From Gimesia chilikensis (GTDB lineage: Bacteria; Planctomycetota; Planctomycetia; Planctomycetales; Planctomycetaceae), in NCBI RefSeq assembly GCF_008329715.1, contig NZ_VTSR01000032.1, positions 434,001 through 498,000 of the forward strand: a stretch of 64,000 nucleotides of DNA, given 5' to 3'. Positions 42,632-51,343 of this stretch are shown piece after piece. The position numbers and the translations under genes were made by a program. Each line of letters begins with the position of its first letter. Position 1 is the first letter of the stretch. A model generated the notes under the pieces. That model searched no databases. It was not told where the DNA came from and saw only the letters and a program-made list of their open reading frames with translations.

Positions 42632-44170
42632 ATGCACTCAAATACATTCCGGGAGTTACGACGTTTCTTCGGTCTGGTTCTGTTCCTGACCGCAGGTTTA
42701 CCCGCGCTGTTGTCTGCTGCCGATCCGGTCGCTTTAAAGTATCAATGGAAGCAGGGGCAGGAGCTGGCTTATCGAATTGAGATCGAAGTGGATCTGGAAG
42801 ATTCCACGGAGGTGCTCAGTGGAATTGAGCAGTACCGTGTGACAGAAGCGACAGATCACAGTCTGACGATAAGCTGTACCGGCAGCTTGAATTCAATCCG
42901 TAATATTAAGCACAAGCAGGGACGTCGGCTGATAATCCCGCCTGCACCGCGGATGCCTCATTCGAATCCCTTTGCGGGACTGACTGGCAGCATGGCCGGG
43001 GTGATGAATCCTCATGAGATCGTCATGAACCGGTTTGGGGAGATCGAGACGATCAAAGGGTCATCACTGCTGCCGTATCTGATCGGGCATTTGTCTCAGA
43101 TCAATCTGATTCCGCTTTCTCCTGCTGGTAAAGCAGAATGGTCTGAGCAGGACAAAGCGAAGATTTCGGTGATCTCATCCGACCGGATGACACTTCCGTT
43201 CCGTGGGCCCAATGTGGAGAAAACGCTGGAAGCCAAAAAGTCGACCGAATATGTGATCGAGGGTGAGCAGGGGAATCTTGTGACGATCAAGGTTCAGCAC
43301 AGCTATCGCACGATTGCAATGGTCGAAGACGGACCTGAGGTGGAACTGACGGGCTCGGGACAGATTCAGTTTGACAAACAACAGGGGGCGGTCAAAGAAC
43401 TCAAGTTGGATTATAAAATGGTGCGACGCAGTGAATCGTCGACCCATCGGATCCCGATCACGATCACATCGCATCAACTGACGGCGGAAGAGCTGGCACA
43501 ACAGCAGGCTGCGCAGGCCGAGTTGCGCAAGAAGCATGAAGCTGAAATGCAGAAGCGGGAAGCGGCAGCGAAATTTGAGGTCCCGAAAAACCTGGATGCA
43601 GAGCTGACAGGGATTTTGCAGGATCTGTCGACGACGAATCTGCTGCAGCGCAAAACGGCTCTGAAAAAACTGAGTCAGGCGAAACCGACGAAGAAAAATC
43701 CGGAAGTGGCGCGGATCCTGATTGGGCTCCTGGAGAGTAAAGACATCACCATCGTTAAGGATGCTTCCGAAGCTCTGGTAGTCTGGTCAACCAAAGAGAA
43801 TATACCCGCCATGATTCAACTGTTGCCGGAGGTTAATATTCTGGGACAGGAAAACGTGATGCAGGCTATTTTGCAGCTTCAGACCGATGAGGGTACAGAG
43901 GCGGTTGCCGGTCTGTTGAGTGATCGGTCCAGAGCTCATCAGGCGGGGAATCAACTGATCAAGTACGGCAGCGATGCAGAGGATGCGGTACTGGAACAGC
44001 TTGCCCCTGAAGATTTTCTGACAACGGTGAACGTGATGCGCGTGTTGAAAGAGATTGGCACGGAAAAGAGTCTGAAGAAAATCGATGAAGTGACACGTAA
44101 AACGAAGAATAAAAATTTCCGTTTTCAGGCTGCCTCGACGGTCAGGGCCATCGAGGCGCGCGTCAAGTAG
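42632..44170 (+). CDS. Secreted protein with C-terminal HEAT-like repeats
   Basis: The 512-residue protein has a signal peptide (RFFGLVLFLTAGLPALLSAADPV, about residues 9-31). A beta-rich N-terminal domain (about 32-285) begins LKYQWKQGQELAYRIEIEVDLED and is commonly seen in planctomycete proteins of unknown function. A charged coiled coil follows (ELAQQQAAQAELRKKHEAEMQKREAAAKFE). The C-terminal helical part (about 325-512) has repeat pairs such as VARILIGLLESKDITIVKDASEALVVWS and EAVAGLLSDRSRAHQAGNQLIKYG, resembling HEAT/armadillo repeats. No enzymatic motif is seen. It ends 9 bp before the convergent TPR lipoprotein. Confidence 0.72.
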   Translation: MHSNTFRELRRFFGLVLFLTAGLPALLSAADPVALKYQWKQGQELAYRIEIEVDLEDSTEVLSGIEQYRVTEATDHSLTISCTGSLNSIRNIKHKQGRRLIIPPAPRMPHSNPFAGLTGSMAGVMNPHEIVMNRFGEIETIKGSSLLPYLIGHLSQINLIPLSPAGKAEWSEQDKAKISVISSDRMTLPFRGPNVEKTLEAKKSTEYVIEGEQGNLVTIKVQHSYRTIAMVEDGPEVELTGSGQIQFDKQQGAVKELKLDYKMVRRSESSTHRIPITITSHQLTAEELAQQQAAQAELRKKHEAEMQKREAAAKFEVPKNLDAELTGILQDLSTTNLLQRKTALKKLSQAKPTKKNPEVARILIGLLESKDITIVKDASEALVVWSTKENIPAMIQLLPEVNILGQENVMQAILQLQTDEGTEAVAGLLSDRSRAHQAGNQLIKYGSDAEDAVLEQLAPEDFLTTVNVMRVLKEIGTEKSLKKIDEVTRKTKNKNFRFQAASTVRAIEARVK

Positions 44171-44179
44171 TCTGTGACA

Positions 44180-45421
44180 TTACGGCTGTGCGAATTCACC
44201 CGGTGCACGAAACTGGGATTCTTCCGGAGCAGCAGTCTTGTCTTGAGCAGGTACTTCATTCGAAATACGAATGATAACTGGTGCTTCCTCTTCGATTTCA
44301 TCAAGTGATCGGAAGGGGTTGATTTCCAGAGGAGCTTCTTCGAGTTGCGGTTCCGGCTTTGCTTCCACCTTGGGCTGAGGGATAGTCCGGGTCACAACGG
44401 GCTTGGATTGAACCGAGACCGTTCGAGTAGCGGTTTTAACCGGTGCCGGATTATCAGGAATTTTCCGGAAGGGTTGTACTTTAACCGGCGCTGCCGATTC
44501 CATTTCCTTTTTCAGTGAAACCTGGCTGATCAGTTTGGTTTTCTCAGGGGCCGGTTCGCTTGATGCGAGTGTTTCGCGTTGTTGAGCGCGGGTATCTGCA
44601 GAAGCTTTCAGGCTGGCCAGTTGTGTGGGTTTATCCAGTGACCGTGTTTTCTGTGGTGCAGCTGCTTTCGCACTGGTCTGGGGCTGTGTCTGTTTTTCAG
44701 CAGACGCTGCTGCCAGTTGCTCTTCCGCTTCTGCTGTCTTATGGGCGAGCATGCGATCTTTCAGCAATGCCAGTTCCGCTGCTCCCTGTCCGGCCGATTT
44801 CAGATCCGGGTCCGCTGTGAGGGCGAGGTCGTATTCCTTGAGAGCCAGTTCCCCTTCGCCGCGCTGGGTATGAATATAGGCGACGTTGGCATGGGCTTCT
44901 GCTTCCGACATGATGTTGCGGAACATGGTATAGCTCTCTTTGAAGCGTCCCTGATGCCCGACGACCAGCGCGAGGTTATTCATGATCCGCGGATTTTTGG
45001 CATCGTTCTGCAGAGCAGCGGCGAGTGCTTTTTCAGCGGCTTCATACTGGCCCCGCTGGTAGAGGGCATAGCCGAAGTCGTTGAGTACTTCTGAGTTATT
45101 CGGGTCAAGCTGTTTGGCCTGAGTGAAATAACGGGTGGCTGCAACGGTATCGCCCAGGTGCGAACAGACAATCCCCAGGCGATGGCAGGCCTTCACGCTG
45201 TGCGGGTTCTTTTTCAGGTAAGATTCGTATTTCTCCCTGGCCCCGATCCACTCTTTCTGTCTCTCCATCGAGCGAGCGGCAGCGAGAACGTTCTCGTCTT
45301 TTTCTTTCCCACCGGGAAGCACAGACTTCACTTTGGAAACCTGTGTATTCAACTGCGTGCATCCCTGGAAAGCGAGAGTGCAGAGGATCAAAGTTGAACA
45401 AAACAATCCATTGCTGTTCAT
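44180..45421 (-). CDS. TadD-like TPR lipoprotein
   Basis: The 413-residue protein has a lipoprotein-type signal with Cys21 (LAFQGC, an imperfect lipobox). It then has four to five TPR units (residues about 40-190, for example KACHRLGIVCSHLGDTVAATRYFTQAKQLDPNNSEVLNDFGYALYQRGQYEAAEKALAAALQNDAKNPRIMNNLALVVGHQGRFKESY). The C-terminal 200 residues are low-complexity, rich in A, P, K, E and Q. In Tad/Flp pilus loci TadD is a TPR lipoprotein needed for secretin assembly. Here the gene follows the CpaC-type secretin and lipoprotein genes on the same strand. It is 189 bp downstream of the preceding gene, after a terminator, so it may be separately expressed. Confidence 0.72.
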   Translation of the reverse strand: MNSNGLFCSTLILCTLAFQGCTQLNTQVSKVKSVLPGGKEKDENVLAAARSMERQKEWIGAREKYESYLKKNPHSVKACHRLGIVCSHLGDTVAATRYFTQAKQLDPNNSEVLNDFGYALYQRGQYEAAEKALAAALQNDAKNPRIMNNLALVVGHQGRFKESYTMFRNIMSEAEAHANVAYIHTQRGEGELALKEYDLALTADPDLKSAGQGAAELALLKDRMLAHKTAEAEEQLAAASAEKQTQPQTSAKAAAPQKTRSLDKPTQLASLKASADTRAQQRETLASSEPAPEKTKLISQVSLKKEMESAAPVKVQPFRKIPDNPAPVKTATRTVSVQSKPVVTRTIPQPKVEAKPEPQLEEAPLEINPFRSLDEIEEEAPVIIRISNEVPAQDKTAAPEESQFRAPGEFAQP

Positions 45422-45545
45422 AATTGTGTCCTGGCGTTATTTCAGACTGAATTCCGTTTCGATCGAAACCGTGGTGAGAGCGTCGAAATTAAAAGGACGC
45501 TCTCAGAGCTTGTGACTGGTACGACTCGATTAAACCGTTATAAAA

Positions 45546-45577
45546 AGTGGACGGATCCCCCGAAGAATCCGTCCACT
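45546..45577 (-). terminator. Intrinsic terminator after the CpaD-position lipoprotein gene
   Basis: Read on the minus strand, AGTGGACGGAT (45577-45567) pairs perfectly with ATCCGTCCACT (45556-45546) over a 10-nt loop, followed at once by TTTTTATAA. This is a standard Rho-independent terminator, 34 bp after the stop of the lipoprotein gene. Confidence 0.85.
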
Positions 45578-45610
45578 GTAGTTGAGGTTGCTCAGCAGGA
45601 AACTTCCGGC

Positions 45611-46198
45611 TTAGAAGAAGCCGATTCCACCGCCACCGAAGCCGGAGCCAAAGCCACCAAAGCCACCAAATCCGCCTCCGTTACCATTGTTACGGAAACC
45701 GTTATTGTAGGCACGGTATGCTTCAAACCCTTCAAAGCCTGGTGTGAAGGCCGGAGCAACAACCACCCGTTCGTCAGCATCCTGCACGTTCATCGCCTGC
45801 AGCATTTTGACGATGACGTTGCGACGATGCATGTCCAGATCGTCGTTGCCATGAATCGGGTACTTGTATTCAGATTTTTCTGCGACAGACATGGAGCTGG
45901 GCTCGATCACCACGGGGAACGGAGTGGAAGCCATGCGGACCGCAATCTGCTTGATGTGGTCTTCGCCTGCAGCATTCAACTTGGCAGTGGAACCAACGAA
46001 TTCGCTTTCAACGATTACGAAGTCGGAGGCTTCACCATTTTCTTCCTGCTTCTGCCAGATATCATCACTGATGGTTCCCAGCGGGGCTACAGAATCGTGA
46101 GGGATCTGAGCCTGGTAACCTTTGTGGTGGCAACCGCTGACCAGCAGTGCTGCTAAAGCAATAGCAGGCAAACTTGCAATTTTGGGTTGTATTGACAT
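45611..46198 (-). CDS. Lipoprotein in CpaD position, glycine-rich C-terminus
   Basis: The 195-residue protein has a clear lipoprotein signal (LAALLVSGC, Cys23). Its core is a small alpha/beta domain of about 110 residues (ESEFVGSTAKLNAAGEDHIKQIAVRMASTPFPVVIEP, then DLDMHRRNVIVKMLQAMNVQDADERVVVAPAF), and it ends with a repetitive tail of GGFGGFGSGFGGGG type. The core pattern of a strand, a helix with R-R-N-V, and VxVAP resembles CpaD/OmpA-like periplasmic folds. Its position directly after the secretin gene (93 bp) fits the Tad lipoprotein CpaD/RcpB, which supports secretin gating. The match is by context, not by clear homology. Confidence 0.5.
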   Translation of the reverse strand: MSIQPKIASLPAIALAALLVSGCHHKGYQAQIPHDSVAPLGTISDDIWQKQEENGEASDFVIVESEFVGSTAKLNAAGEDHIKQIAVRMASTPFPVVIEPSSMSVAEKSEYKYPIHGNDDLDMHRRNVIVKMLQAMNVQDADERVVVAPAFTPGFEGFEAYRAYNNGFRNNGNGGGFGGFGGFGSGFGGGGIGFF

Positions 46199-46291
46199 CG
46201 TTTAATCCCTTGTTTATTTCTTTCACATGTTCGAGGAGAAGCGATGTGATTGATATTTTAATAGTCTCTTATCAGGCGAAGTTAAAGATGA

Positions 46292-47971
46292 TTATTCAGA
46301 GAAACCGTAGTCACCGTTGATGTAGTACTTATCAGATTTTGTCTGATGGATGTAATCTTTCTGTTGCTTGTGAATCCGTTTTTTCTGCATGTACCAGACA
46401 GTGCTTCTGTGGTGCACATCCGGCTTGCCTTCAATGTTGTTCATGAAGTAGAAGTCGATGTCACCTGGTTCGGTGACTTCCATGCCCGGCAGAATTGTCG
46501 GAGCATCTTCCGGTTCCAGCGGATGGACCAGTTCAGGACTGACGAGCACGATCAGCTCGGTTTCATCCCGTTGTACTGATTTGTTAGAGAACAGCGGTCC
46601 GACCAGCGGAATGTCTCCGATGAAGGGCACACGGTTCAAGTCACCACGCTGCTGTTCCTGGATCAGACCGGCGATTGCCAGTACCTGACCTTCACGCAGA
46701 TCGACGGTCGTGCTGACAGACTGAGTATCCAGACCCAGGATTCCATTGACCGACAGGGCAGGGTTGACCTGGCTGAATGTCGGAGTTACCTGGAGACGAA
46801 TCCGGTCTTTATCGAGTACGGTCGGCAGGAAGGTCAACTGGGTACCAAAGCCTTTGAAGGTAGTGGTTGCTGCCTGAGCCCCACCGACACCAACAACGGT
46901 TGGTACAGCAAACTCACCACCAGAGATGAAGTTTGCAGGACGGCCACTGATTGTTACCAGGTTTGGTTCTGCCAGGATCTTGGCATATCCGTTCTGGGCC
47001 AGAGCCGAGATGAACAGGTCGACGTGTTTACTGTTGAGTGATGCGGTGACCAGCCCTGAACCGCCATTGGCCAGGTTCTGAGCAACACCGGTGAAGATCT
47101 GGCTCCAGCCGAATTCTCCCGCCTGAACGATCAGGTCGGTGCTGGCAGTCCGGGCAGCAGATCGGTCAAGCTGTGCGATTCGCACTTTGAGCATGATCTG
47201 TTTTTCACCAGGAACTTTCAGCATATCGATGACAGTGGCTTCCGGCAGCACGGCTCCCCCTGGGAAGGGGTCAGCAGCCTGGCCATCAGCGAAGAGTGAA
47301 CCGCCTCCAGCACCGTTGGCACCACCGCCAGCTCCCGATCCACCGGAACGGGCACGAATGATTGTGATGATCTGCACGGCTTCCTGCTCATCGCGAGCCT
47401 GGCCACGCACAATCAGCTTGTCAGCAAAAGGAATCAGCTGAACTTTGCTGTTGGGAAAGAATTCATTGATCATCTTCTGGAATTCACTGTATTCCATCCG
47501 ACGCAGGTCATCGATGGAGTTGTCGCCTTCCACTTTCACCTGAACGCTCAGGATTTGTGGGTTGGCTTCTTCTCCCAGCCAGAGGGTCATGGTCGTGGTT
47601 CCGGTTTCTTTACCGATCACTTCGACTTCCTGTGACCCGAATGCGACGACTTCAATCTTGGTCGGATCGGCGATCGCGACGCGGAAGACGTCCATTTTCA
47701 TTTTCAGAATTTTGGAATGCCGCTGCTGGACACTCAGCTCGACTTCAGATTCGTAGATCTGATCAACGAGCTGATGCACCTTTTCTTTGACTTTGGTGCT
47801 AGCGACTGGTGTGTTCTTCTTTGCTGCGCCAGTCTTGAAGCCATTTGTTTTGATTTTTCCCGGAACGGGAGGAGCTGGCGGGACCTGTGCAGCAAGGGGC
47901 GAAGCCGTCAGAGCAACACCGCAGGCGAGTGCCAGCATTGTGCGTCTTTTCCATAAGGCGTTAATAGACAT
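46292..47971 (-). CDS. CpaC/RcpA-type secretin of a Tad/Flp-like pilus
   Basis: Secretins form the outer-membrane channel of type II/IV systems. The 559-residue protein has a signal peptide (LALACGVALTASPLAAQ), an N-terminal pilus-assembly domain (EVELSVQQRHSKILKMKMDVFRVAIADPTKIEVVAFGSQEVEVIGKETGTTTMTLWL), a BON-type domain (about 150-215), and the secretin core with ILAEPNLVTISGRPANFISGGEFAVPTV and the C-terminal VPFIGDIPLVGPLFSNKSVQRDETELIVLVSPELVHP, the last being the secretin signature. N-terminal layout and BON domain are those of CpaC/RcpA rather than PilQ or GspD. A 90-residue tail after the secretin core is unusual. No tadA, tadB, tadC or pilin gene is visible here. Confidence 0.92.
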   Translation of the reverse strand: MSINALWKRRTMLALACGVALTASPLAAQVPPAPPVPGKIKTNGFKTGAAKKNTPVASTKVKEKVHQLVDQIYESEVELSVQQRHSKILKMKMDVFRVAIADPTKIEVVAFGSQEVEVIGKETGTTTMTLWLGEEANPQILSVQVKVEGDNSIDDLRRMEYSEFQKMINEFFPNSKVQLIPFADKLIVRGQARDEQEAVQIITIIRARSGGSGAGGGANGAGGGSLFADGQAADPFPGGAVLPEATVIDMLKVPGEKQIMLKVRIAQLDRSAARTASTDLIVQAGEFGWSQIFTGVAQNLANGGSGLVTASLNSKHVDLFISALAQNGYAKILAEPNLVTISGRPANFISGGEFAVPTVVGVGGAQAATTTFKGFGTQLTFLPTVLDKDRIRLQVTPTFSQVNPALSVNGILGLDTQSVSTTVDLREGQVLAIAGLIQEQQRGDLNRVPFIGDIPLVGPLFSNKSVQRDETELIVLVSPELVHPLEPEDAPTILPGMEVTEPGDIDFYFMNNIEGKPDVHHRSTVWYMQKKRIHKQQKDYIHQTKSDKYYINGDYGFSE

Positions 47972-48491
47972 ACTCGTCTCCCAATCCTTTGGTCGTCAGT
48001 GTGGATTAAAGGTATATTGGTTGGAACCAGCCCCGAGAAACAGTCTTACCTGGGACTGTGAAATATTCAGTTACTTATTCCGGGGTGTCACTCACTGTCT
48101 GCCGTGTCGTTGTATCAGGTCGGATGGTGCAGTTCCCGTTATAGTCGTGCACATCAGGTCCAGAAAAACTGTTGCAGTTATCATAGTGCCTGCAAAGCGG
48201 AGATTCGCAAAGACAAATCCCACAGCATCAGTTCTATCGGAACAACCATTACGGAATGTTGATGGTTTTTTTGGGAGGTAGTTCAAGAATGTACAAAATT
48301 AGAGATTCTGGCGATTTCAGCAGTTTTCTACTTTATTCCTTATGTGTGTTGAGACGAAACTGAACTATGGTGGGAGAACTCCTGCTCTGGTGTCTGATTG
48401 CGTACCATCCAGAGTATATTCAGTGGTGATCCACCAGTTAACCTTACCAGTTAAGTTGTAGATACAACATAAAATATCAAAAGGTGGTCTC
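47972..48491. other. 520-bp divergent region between the secretin and the Cys-rich gene
   Basis: It should hold promoters for the minus-strand secretin operon and the plus-strand Cys-rich gene. On the plus side there are tandem ACCAGTTAA copies and a GTTGTA/TACAAC inverted repeat (48433-48468), a TAAAAT -10-like element (48470-48475) and the ribosome site AAAGGTGG. A 24-codon frame from 48289 with GGGAGG upstream is noted but not called. No clear promoter was picked for the secretin. Confidence 0.4.
48433..48468 (+). repeat. Tandem 9-bp repeats and inverted repeat before the Cys-rich gene
   Basis: ACCAGTTAA occurs at 48433-48441 and 48446-48454 (13-bp period). One base on, GTTGTA-GA-TACAAC (48455-48468) is a perfect inverted repeat. 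They lie 24-59 bp before the ATG at 48492, around where a promoter is expected, and look like regulator sites. Confidence 0.42.
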
Positions 48492-49031
48492 ATGAATGCG
48501 AGTATTGCATTGCTCATTGGTCTGAGTGTATGGCAGTCTGACGGTCAAGTCGCGCCAGCCAACACGGTCAGTGCTCCCGCAACCATTTCTCCTGTTTCTT
48601 ACGAATGTAATTACCCGGCTTCTCATGAGTGCATGTCGGACGGGTACTGTCAGTCAGGAAGCGGGAATGGTTACTGTGGTGTGTGTGGCAGCAGTTACTG
48701 TGATGGCCACTGCAAACTGAAGAAACGCTGCTTGTGCGACTGGAAAACGACGGGCGATATGTATCCCCATTATCCTTATGCTCCAGCATACCATGGCTAT
48801 TATTACTTCCGGCCATACAACTACACTAACATTTTGCGTCAGAGGGGTGAGATCATCGCCCTGGGAGGAAATCCAAAAGCTCCTTATGCACACAAGATGT
48901 TTGACCGGATCTATGAGCAGATTGATCTGACGGCATATGAAGAAGCTCCTGCTGACGGTGACGGTGTCCCGGGGCTGGAACCCATTCATAACGAACTTCC
49001 CAGTCTGGAAGACATTCTGAAAAGCAAGTAA
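48492..49031 (+). CDS. Cysteine- and tyrosine-rich secreted protein, unknown function
   Basis: I do not recognise a family. The 179-residue protein starts with a short hydrophobic segment (MNASIALLIGLSVWQ) that may be a signal. It has nine cysteines within residues 38-84, in C-x-x-C and spaced patterns (GYCGVCGSSYCDGHCKLKKRCLCDW), then a tyrosine- and proline-rich part (MYPHYPYAPAYHGYYYFRPYNYTNIL) and an acidic tail. The cysteines suggest disulfide crosslinks or metal binding in an exported, structural protein; planctomycetes have Cys-rich wall-type proteins. A promoter-proximal repeat set lies upstream and a strong terminator follows, so it is probably an independent unit. Confidence 0.65.
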   Translation: MNASIALLIGLSVWQSDGQVAPANTVSAPATISPVSYECNYPASHECMSDGYCQSGSGNGYCGVCGSSYCDGHCKLKKRCLCDWKTTGDMYPHYPYAPAYHGYYYFRPYNYTNILRQRGEIIALGGNPKAPYAHKMFDRIYEQIDLTAYEEAPADGDGVPGLEPIHNELPSLEDILKSK

Positions 49032-49072
49032 GCTGCTGACGGATACCTGACGGACTGATAAGAAATTGAAAC

Positions 49073-49108
49073 AAAAAAGATCTGTGCCTTTGTGTGCAGA
49101 TCTTTTTT
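49073..49108 (+). terminator. Intrinsic terminator after the Cys-rich gene
   Basis: AAAAAAGATCTG (49073-49084) pairs with CAGATCTTTTTT (49097-49108) over a 12-nt loop, with a T-run at the 3' end. It begins 41 bp after the stop codon. Because it lies between the genes, the following membrane-protein gene cannot start upstream of it. Confidence 0.85.
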
Positions 49109-49167
49109 TCGTTTGGGGAACTGGAGTGGGCGAATCTGATTCACCAATTGCAACTGGGGCGTGGAGC

Positions 49168-50790
49168 ATGAGTCAGCGGGAATGGCTGATCTCCCTGGGA
49201 CTGATCTGGTGCGCATGCCTGTTTCTGATATCTACGGTAACGATCGCGGATCCTGACTTGTGGGGACATACCCTGTACGGGATTCGTGCTCTGGAAGCGG
49301 ATGTGCTGGTAGAGCACACCGATCCGTTCTGTTATACCGAACCGGGGGCAATCTGGATCAATCATGAATGGTTCACCGAGGATTCCTTCGGCTGGCTCTG
49401 GCTGCGATTCGGGAATACCGGGCTCTGGCTCTGGCGCAATTTCTGGCTGCTGATGATTATGATTCCGGGCTGGCTGGCGTTGAGATCACAGCGGGCCAGC
49501 CTGGCCGGTGGTCTGTTACTCCTGGTTTATACCGCGTTTTGCCTGTCACAGTTCGTGGTCTTTGTGCGCCCTCAACTGGTGACCTTTGGCTGTTTTGCCT
49601 GGACACTCCTGCTGCTGCGTGGCTATCTGGCTGATCCGAGGCGTAAAGCGATCTGGTATCTGCCGGTCCTGATGTTGTTCTGGTCTAATTCGCACGGCGG
49701 GTTTCTGGCGGGAGTAGGAGTACAGGGGCTGGTCGTCTGCTGGATGGGCTGGAAAACAACTCAGGGAATGTATCGGTCGGCAGATTTCTGGCGACTGGCA
49801 TTTGTGATCGCCTTTGCCTGGGCTGTGACGCTGATCAATCCCTACGGGGTCGGTCTGCATCAGATGCTCTGGGATCACCTGGTAACAAAACAGATTGTGC
49901 GAGAGTGGCAGCCTTTGTGGGAGGCGCGTCAGGCACTCCTGTATTACATTCCGTTTCTGCTGATTGGCCTGGCGTTTTTCGGATCACGTAAGTGGGAATG
50001 GATCGACTTACTGCTCATACTGGTTGTTGCCTATCAGGCACTCAGCCATATCAGGCATGTGGCTCTGCTCGCGATTGCTGTGCTGATCCTGCTGCCGGCA
50101 CCTTTATCAGAAGGGCTTCACAAACTGTTACCCCGTTTGCATCAGCGCTGGGCGGGCCCGCAGCGTACCGGATTGCGGATGTTACTGGTGGGCGGACTCC
50201 TGCTGGGGATCTATGGTCTGTCCGTGCATACGATTGTAAAACTCTGGCAGCAGCAGGTAGCACCCTGGCAGATCGGCGTGGAAACGCAGAGTCGGGCTCC
50301 GGGAATGCCTGTGGCTGCTATCGAAGTATTGCAGCAGGCGGATCTGCAGGGGAACATTCTTACCGACTATGGCTGGGCGCAATATGTCATCTGGCAGACC
50401 TTTCCCGAGTCACGAATCGCATTTGACGGACGCTATCGGACCGTCTATTCCGCGCAACTGGAACAGGAACTGGTTGAGTTTCAGCAGTTAAATGCGGATT
50501 CGACGGGACCAACACCTTTGCTGGATAATTATCCGACAGAGATCCTGTTACTGCCTGCAGGTCAAGCGGTCCAGGGCTATCTGAAGCAACGGACTGACTG
50601 GAAACAGGTCTATGCCGATGCGCAGTCCACGATCTGGCTTAAGGATTTGCCTCGTTTTCAACCGATTATCAGTAGAGCCAGGCAGGAATTGCTCCCGGTA
50701 CCTGAGATTCCACTCTGGATCCTGTTTCCCGGGGATCCTCCCCGGCAGAAACCGGGAGAGGCATCTCTGCAAACAGGACGGTCTACCTGA
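49168..50790 (+). CDS. Polytopic membrane protein, possible GT-C-like glycosyltransferase
   Basis: The 540-residue protein has about ten membrane helices from residue 8 to about 390, then a periplasmic C-terminal domain (about 400-540). The first loop has a DPDLWGH motif and TDPFCYTEPGAIWINHEWFTED, with acidic residues like those of GT-C glycosyltransferases (ArnT/PMT type), which use lipid-linked sugars. The C-terminal part includes ILTDYGWAQYVIWQTFPESRIAFDGRYRTVY. ATG 49168 was chosen because upstream in-frame codons run back into the terminator. The substrate is unknown. It could instead be a membrane protein with another role, so the enzymatic call is tentative. Confidence 0.55.
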   Translation: MSQREWLISLGLIWCACLFLISTVTIADPDLWGHTLYGIRALEADVLVEHTDPFCYTEPGAIWINHEWFTEDSFGWLWLRFGNTGLWLWRNFWLLMIMIPGWLALRSQRASLAGGLLLLVYTAFCLSQFVVFVRPQLVTFGCFAWTLLLLRGYLADPRRKAIWYLPVLMLFWSNSHGGFLAGVGVQGLVVCWMGWKTTQGMYRSADFWRLAFVIAFAWAVTLINPYGVGLHQMLWDHLVTKQIVREWQPLWEARQALLYYIPFLLIGLAFFGSRKWEWIDLLLILVVAYQALSHIRHVALLAIAVLILLPAPLSEGLHKLLPRLHQRWAGPQRTGLRMLLVGGLLLGIYGLSVHTIVKLWQQQVAPWQIGVETQSRAPGMPVAAIEVLQQADLQGNILTDYGWAQYVIWQTFPESRIAFDGRYRTVYSAQLEQELVEFQQLNADSTGPTPLLDNYPTEILLLPAGQAVQGYLKQRTDWKQVYADAQSTIWLKDLPRFQPIISRARQELLPVPEIPLWILFPGDPPRQKPGEASLQTGRST

Positions 50791-50832
50791 CCGGCAGGAA
50801 AGTGAAATGCAATTTTGTGGAATCAGTTTTGA

Positions 50833-51123
50833 TCAGCGACAGGAGCGAGGAGCTGAGCTGGCAGTCGCATCGCGCTCAGCCGGGTTATCCGTATCCAGTT
50901 GAAACAGAATTTCGTCTCCCTCAATATCTACGACCGTTAAAAACTGATCGCCAACCTGAATCGTATCACCAATAGAAAGTTCGAGTTCGCAGGTTTGGGT
51001 TACCAGGTCTGCCACGTAAGCACCTTTCGTAGGGAAGCAGTGTTCCTGGCCGTTGATTTGTGTCGTCAGGAGAATTTCAACGGCAGGAAGTGTACATAAG
51101 TGTCGTTTGTGGGGCTCGCTCAT
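50833..51123 (-). CDS. Small beta-rich protein, unknown (weak CsrA-like pattern)
   Basis: The 96-residue protein is not recognised. It has a strand pattern in the second half, CELELSIGDTIQVGDQFLTVVDIEGDEILFQL, that resembles the IGD-x-I-x-V beta order of CsrA, but it lacks CsrA's leading RK and key RNA-binding arginine. N-terminal residues are PAVEILLTTQINGQEHCFPTKGAYVADLV. It may be a small nucleic-acid- or ligand-binding barrel. It stands alone between the convergent membrane-protein gene and the divergent manA gene. Confidence 0.5.
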   Translation of the reverse strand: MSEPHKRHLCTLPAVEILLTTQINGQEHCFPTKGAYVADLVTQTCELELSIGDTIQVGDQFLTVVDIEGDEILFQLDTDNPAERDATASSAPRSCR

Positions 51124-51275
51124 GGGGTCAGGGGGGGAGAGATTAGCAGGAGATCCCGTTTATGGCAATTGGAACTCGGCAAGATCAGTAATTCGCTGAA
51201 AACGATTGAAAAAACAGAGACTCGGGTACGCTCAATTCGTATGATTATAGTTGCAACCAGCAGGTTTGGTGGTTT

Positions 51276-51298
51276 AGGATAGTCAAGGTTTCTATCCT
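51276..51298. repeat. Inverted repeat upstream of manA
   Basis: AGGATAG (51276-51282) pairs with CTATCCT (51292-51298) over 9 bp, 45 bp before the manA start. It is a possible operator or leader hairpin in the divergent region shared with the small minus-strand gene. Confidence 0.3.
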
Positions 51299-51343
51299 TA
51301 CCAGTTTTTCTATCTTGTTATCTGGTGTTACTTTCCAACTGTT

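Noticed and set aside
48289-48363. 24-codon frame with GGGAGG upstream
   Set aside because: Although the ribosome-like site is good, the frame is too short and unsupported to call.
49066-49167. Extended N-terminus of the membrane protein gene
   Set aside because: The extra codons overlap the intrinsic terminator of the preceding gene; ATG 49168 begins just before the first membrane helix.
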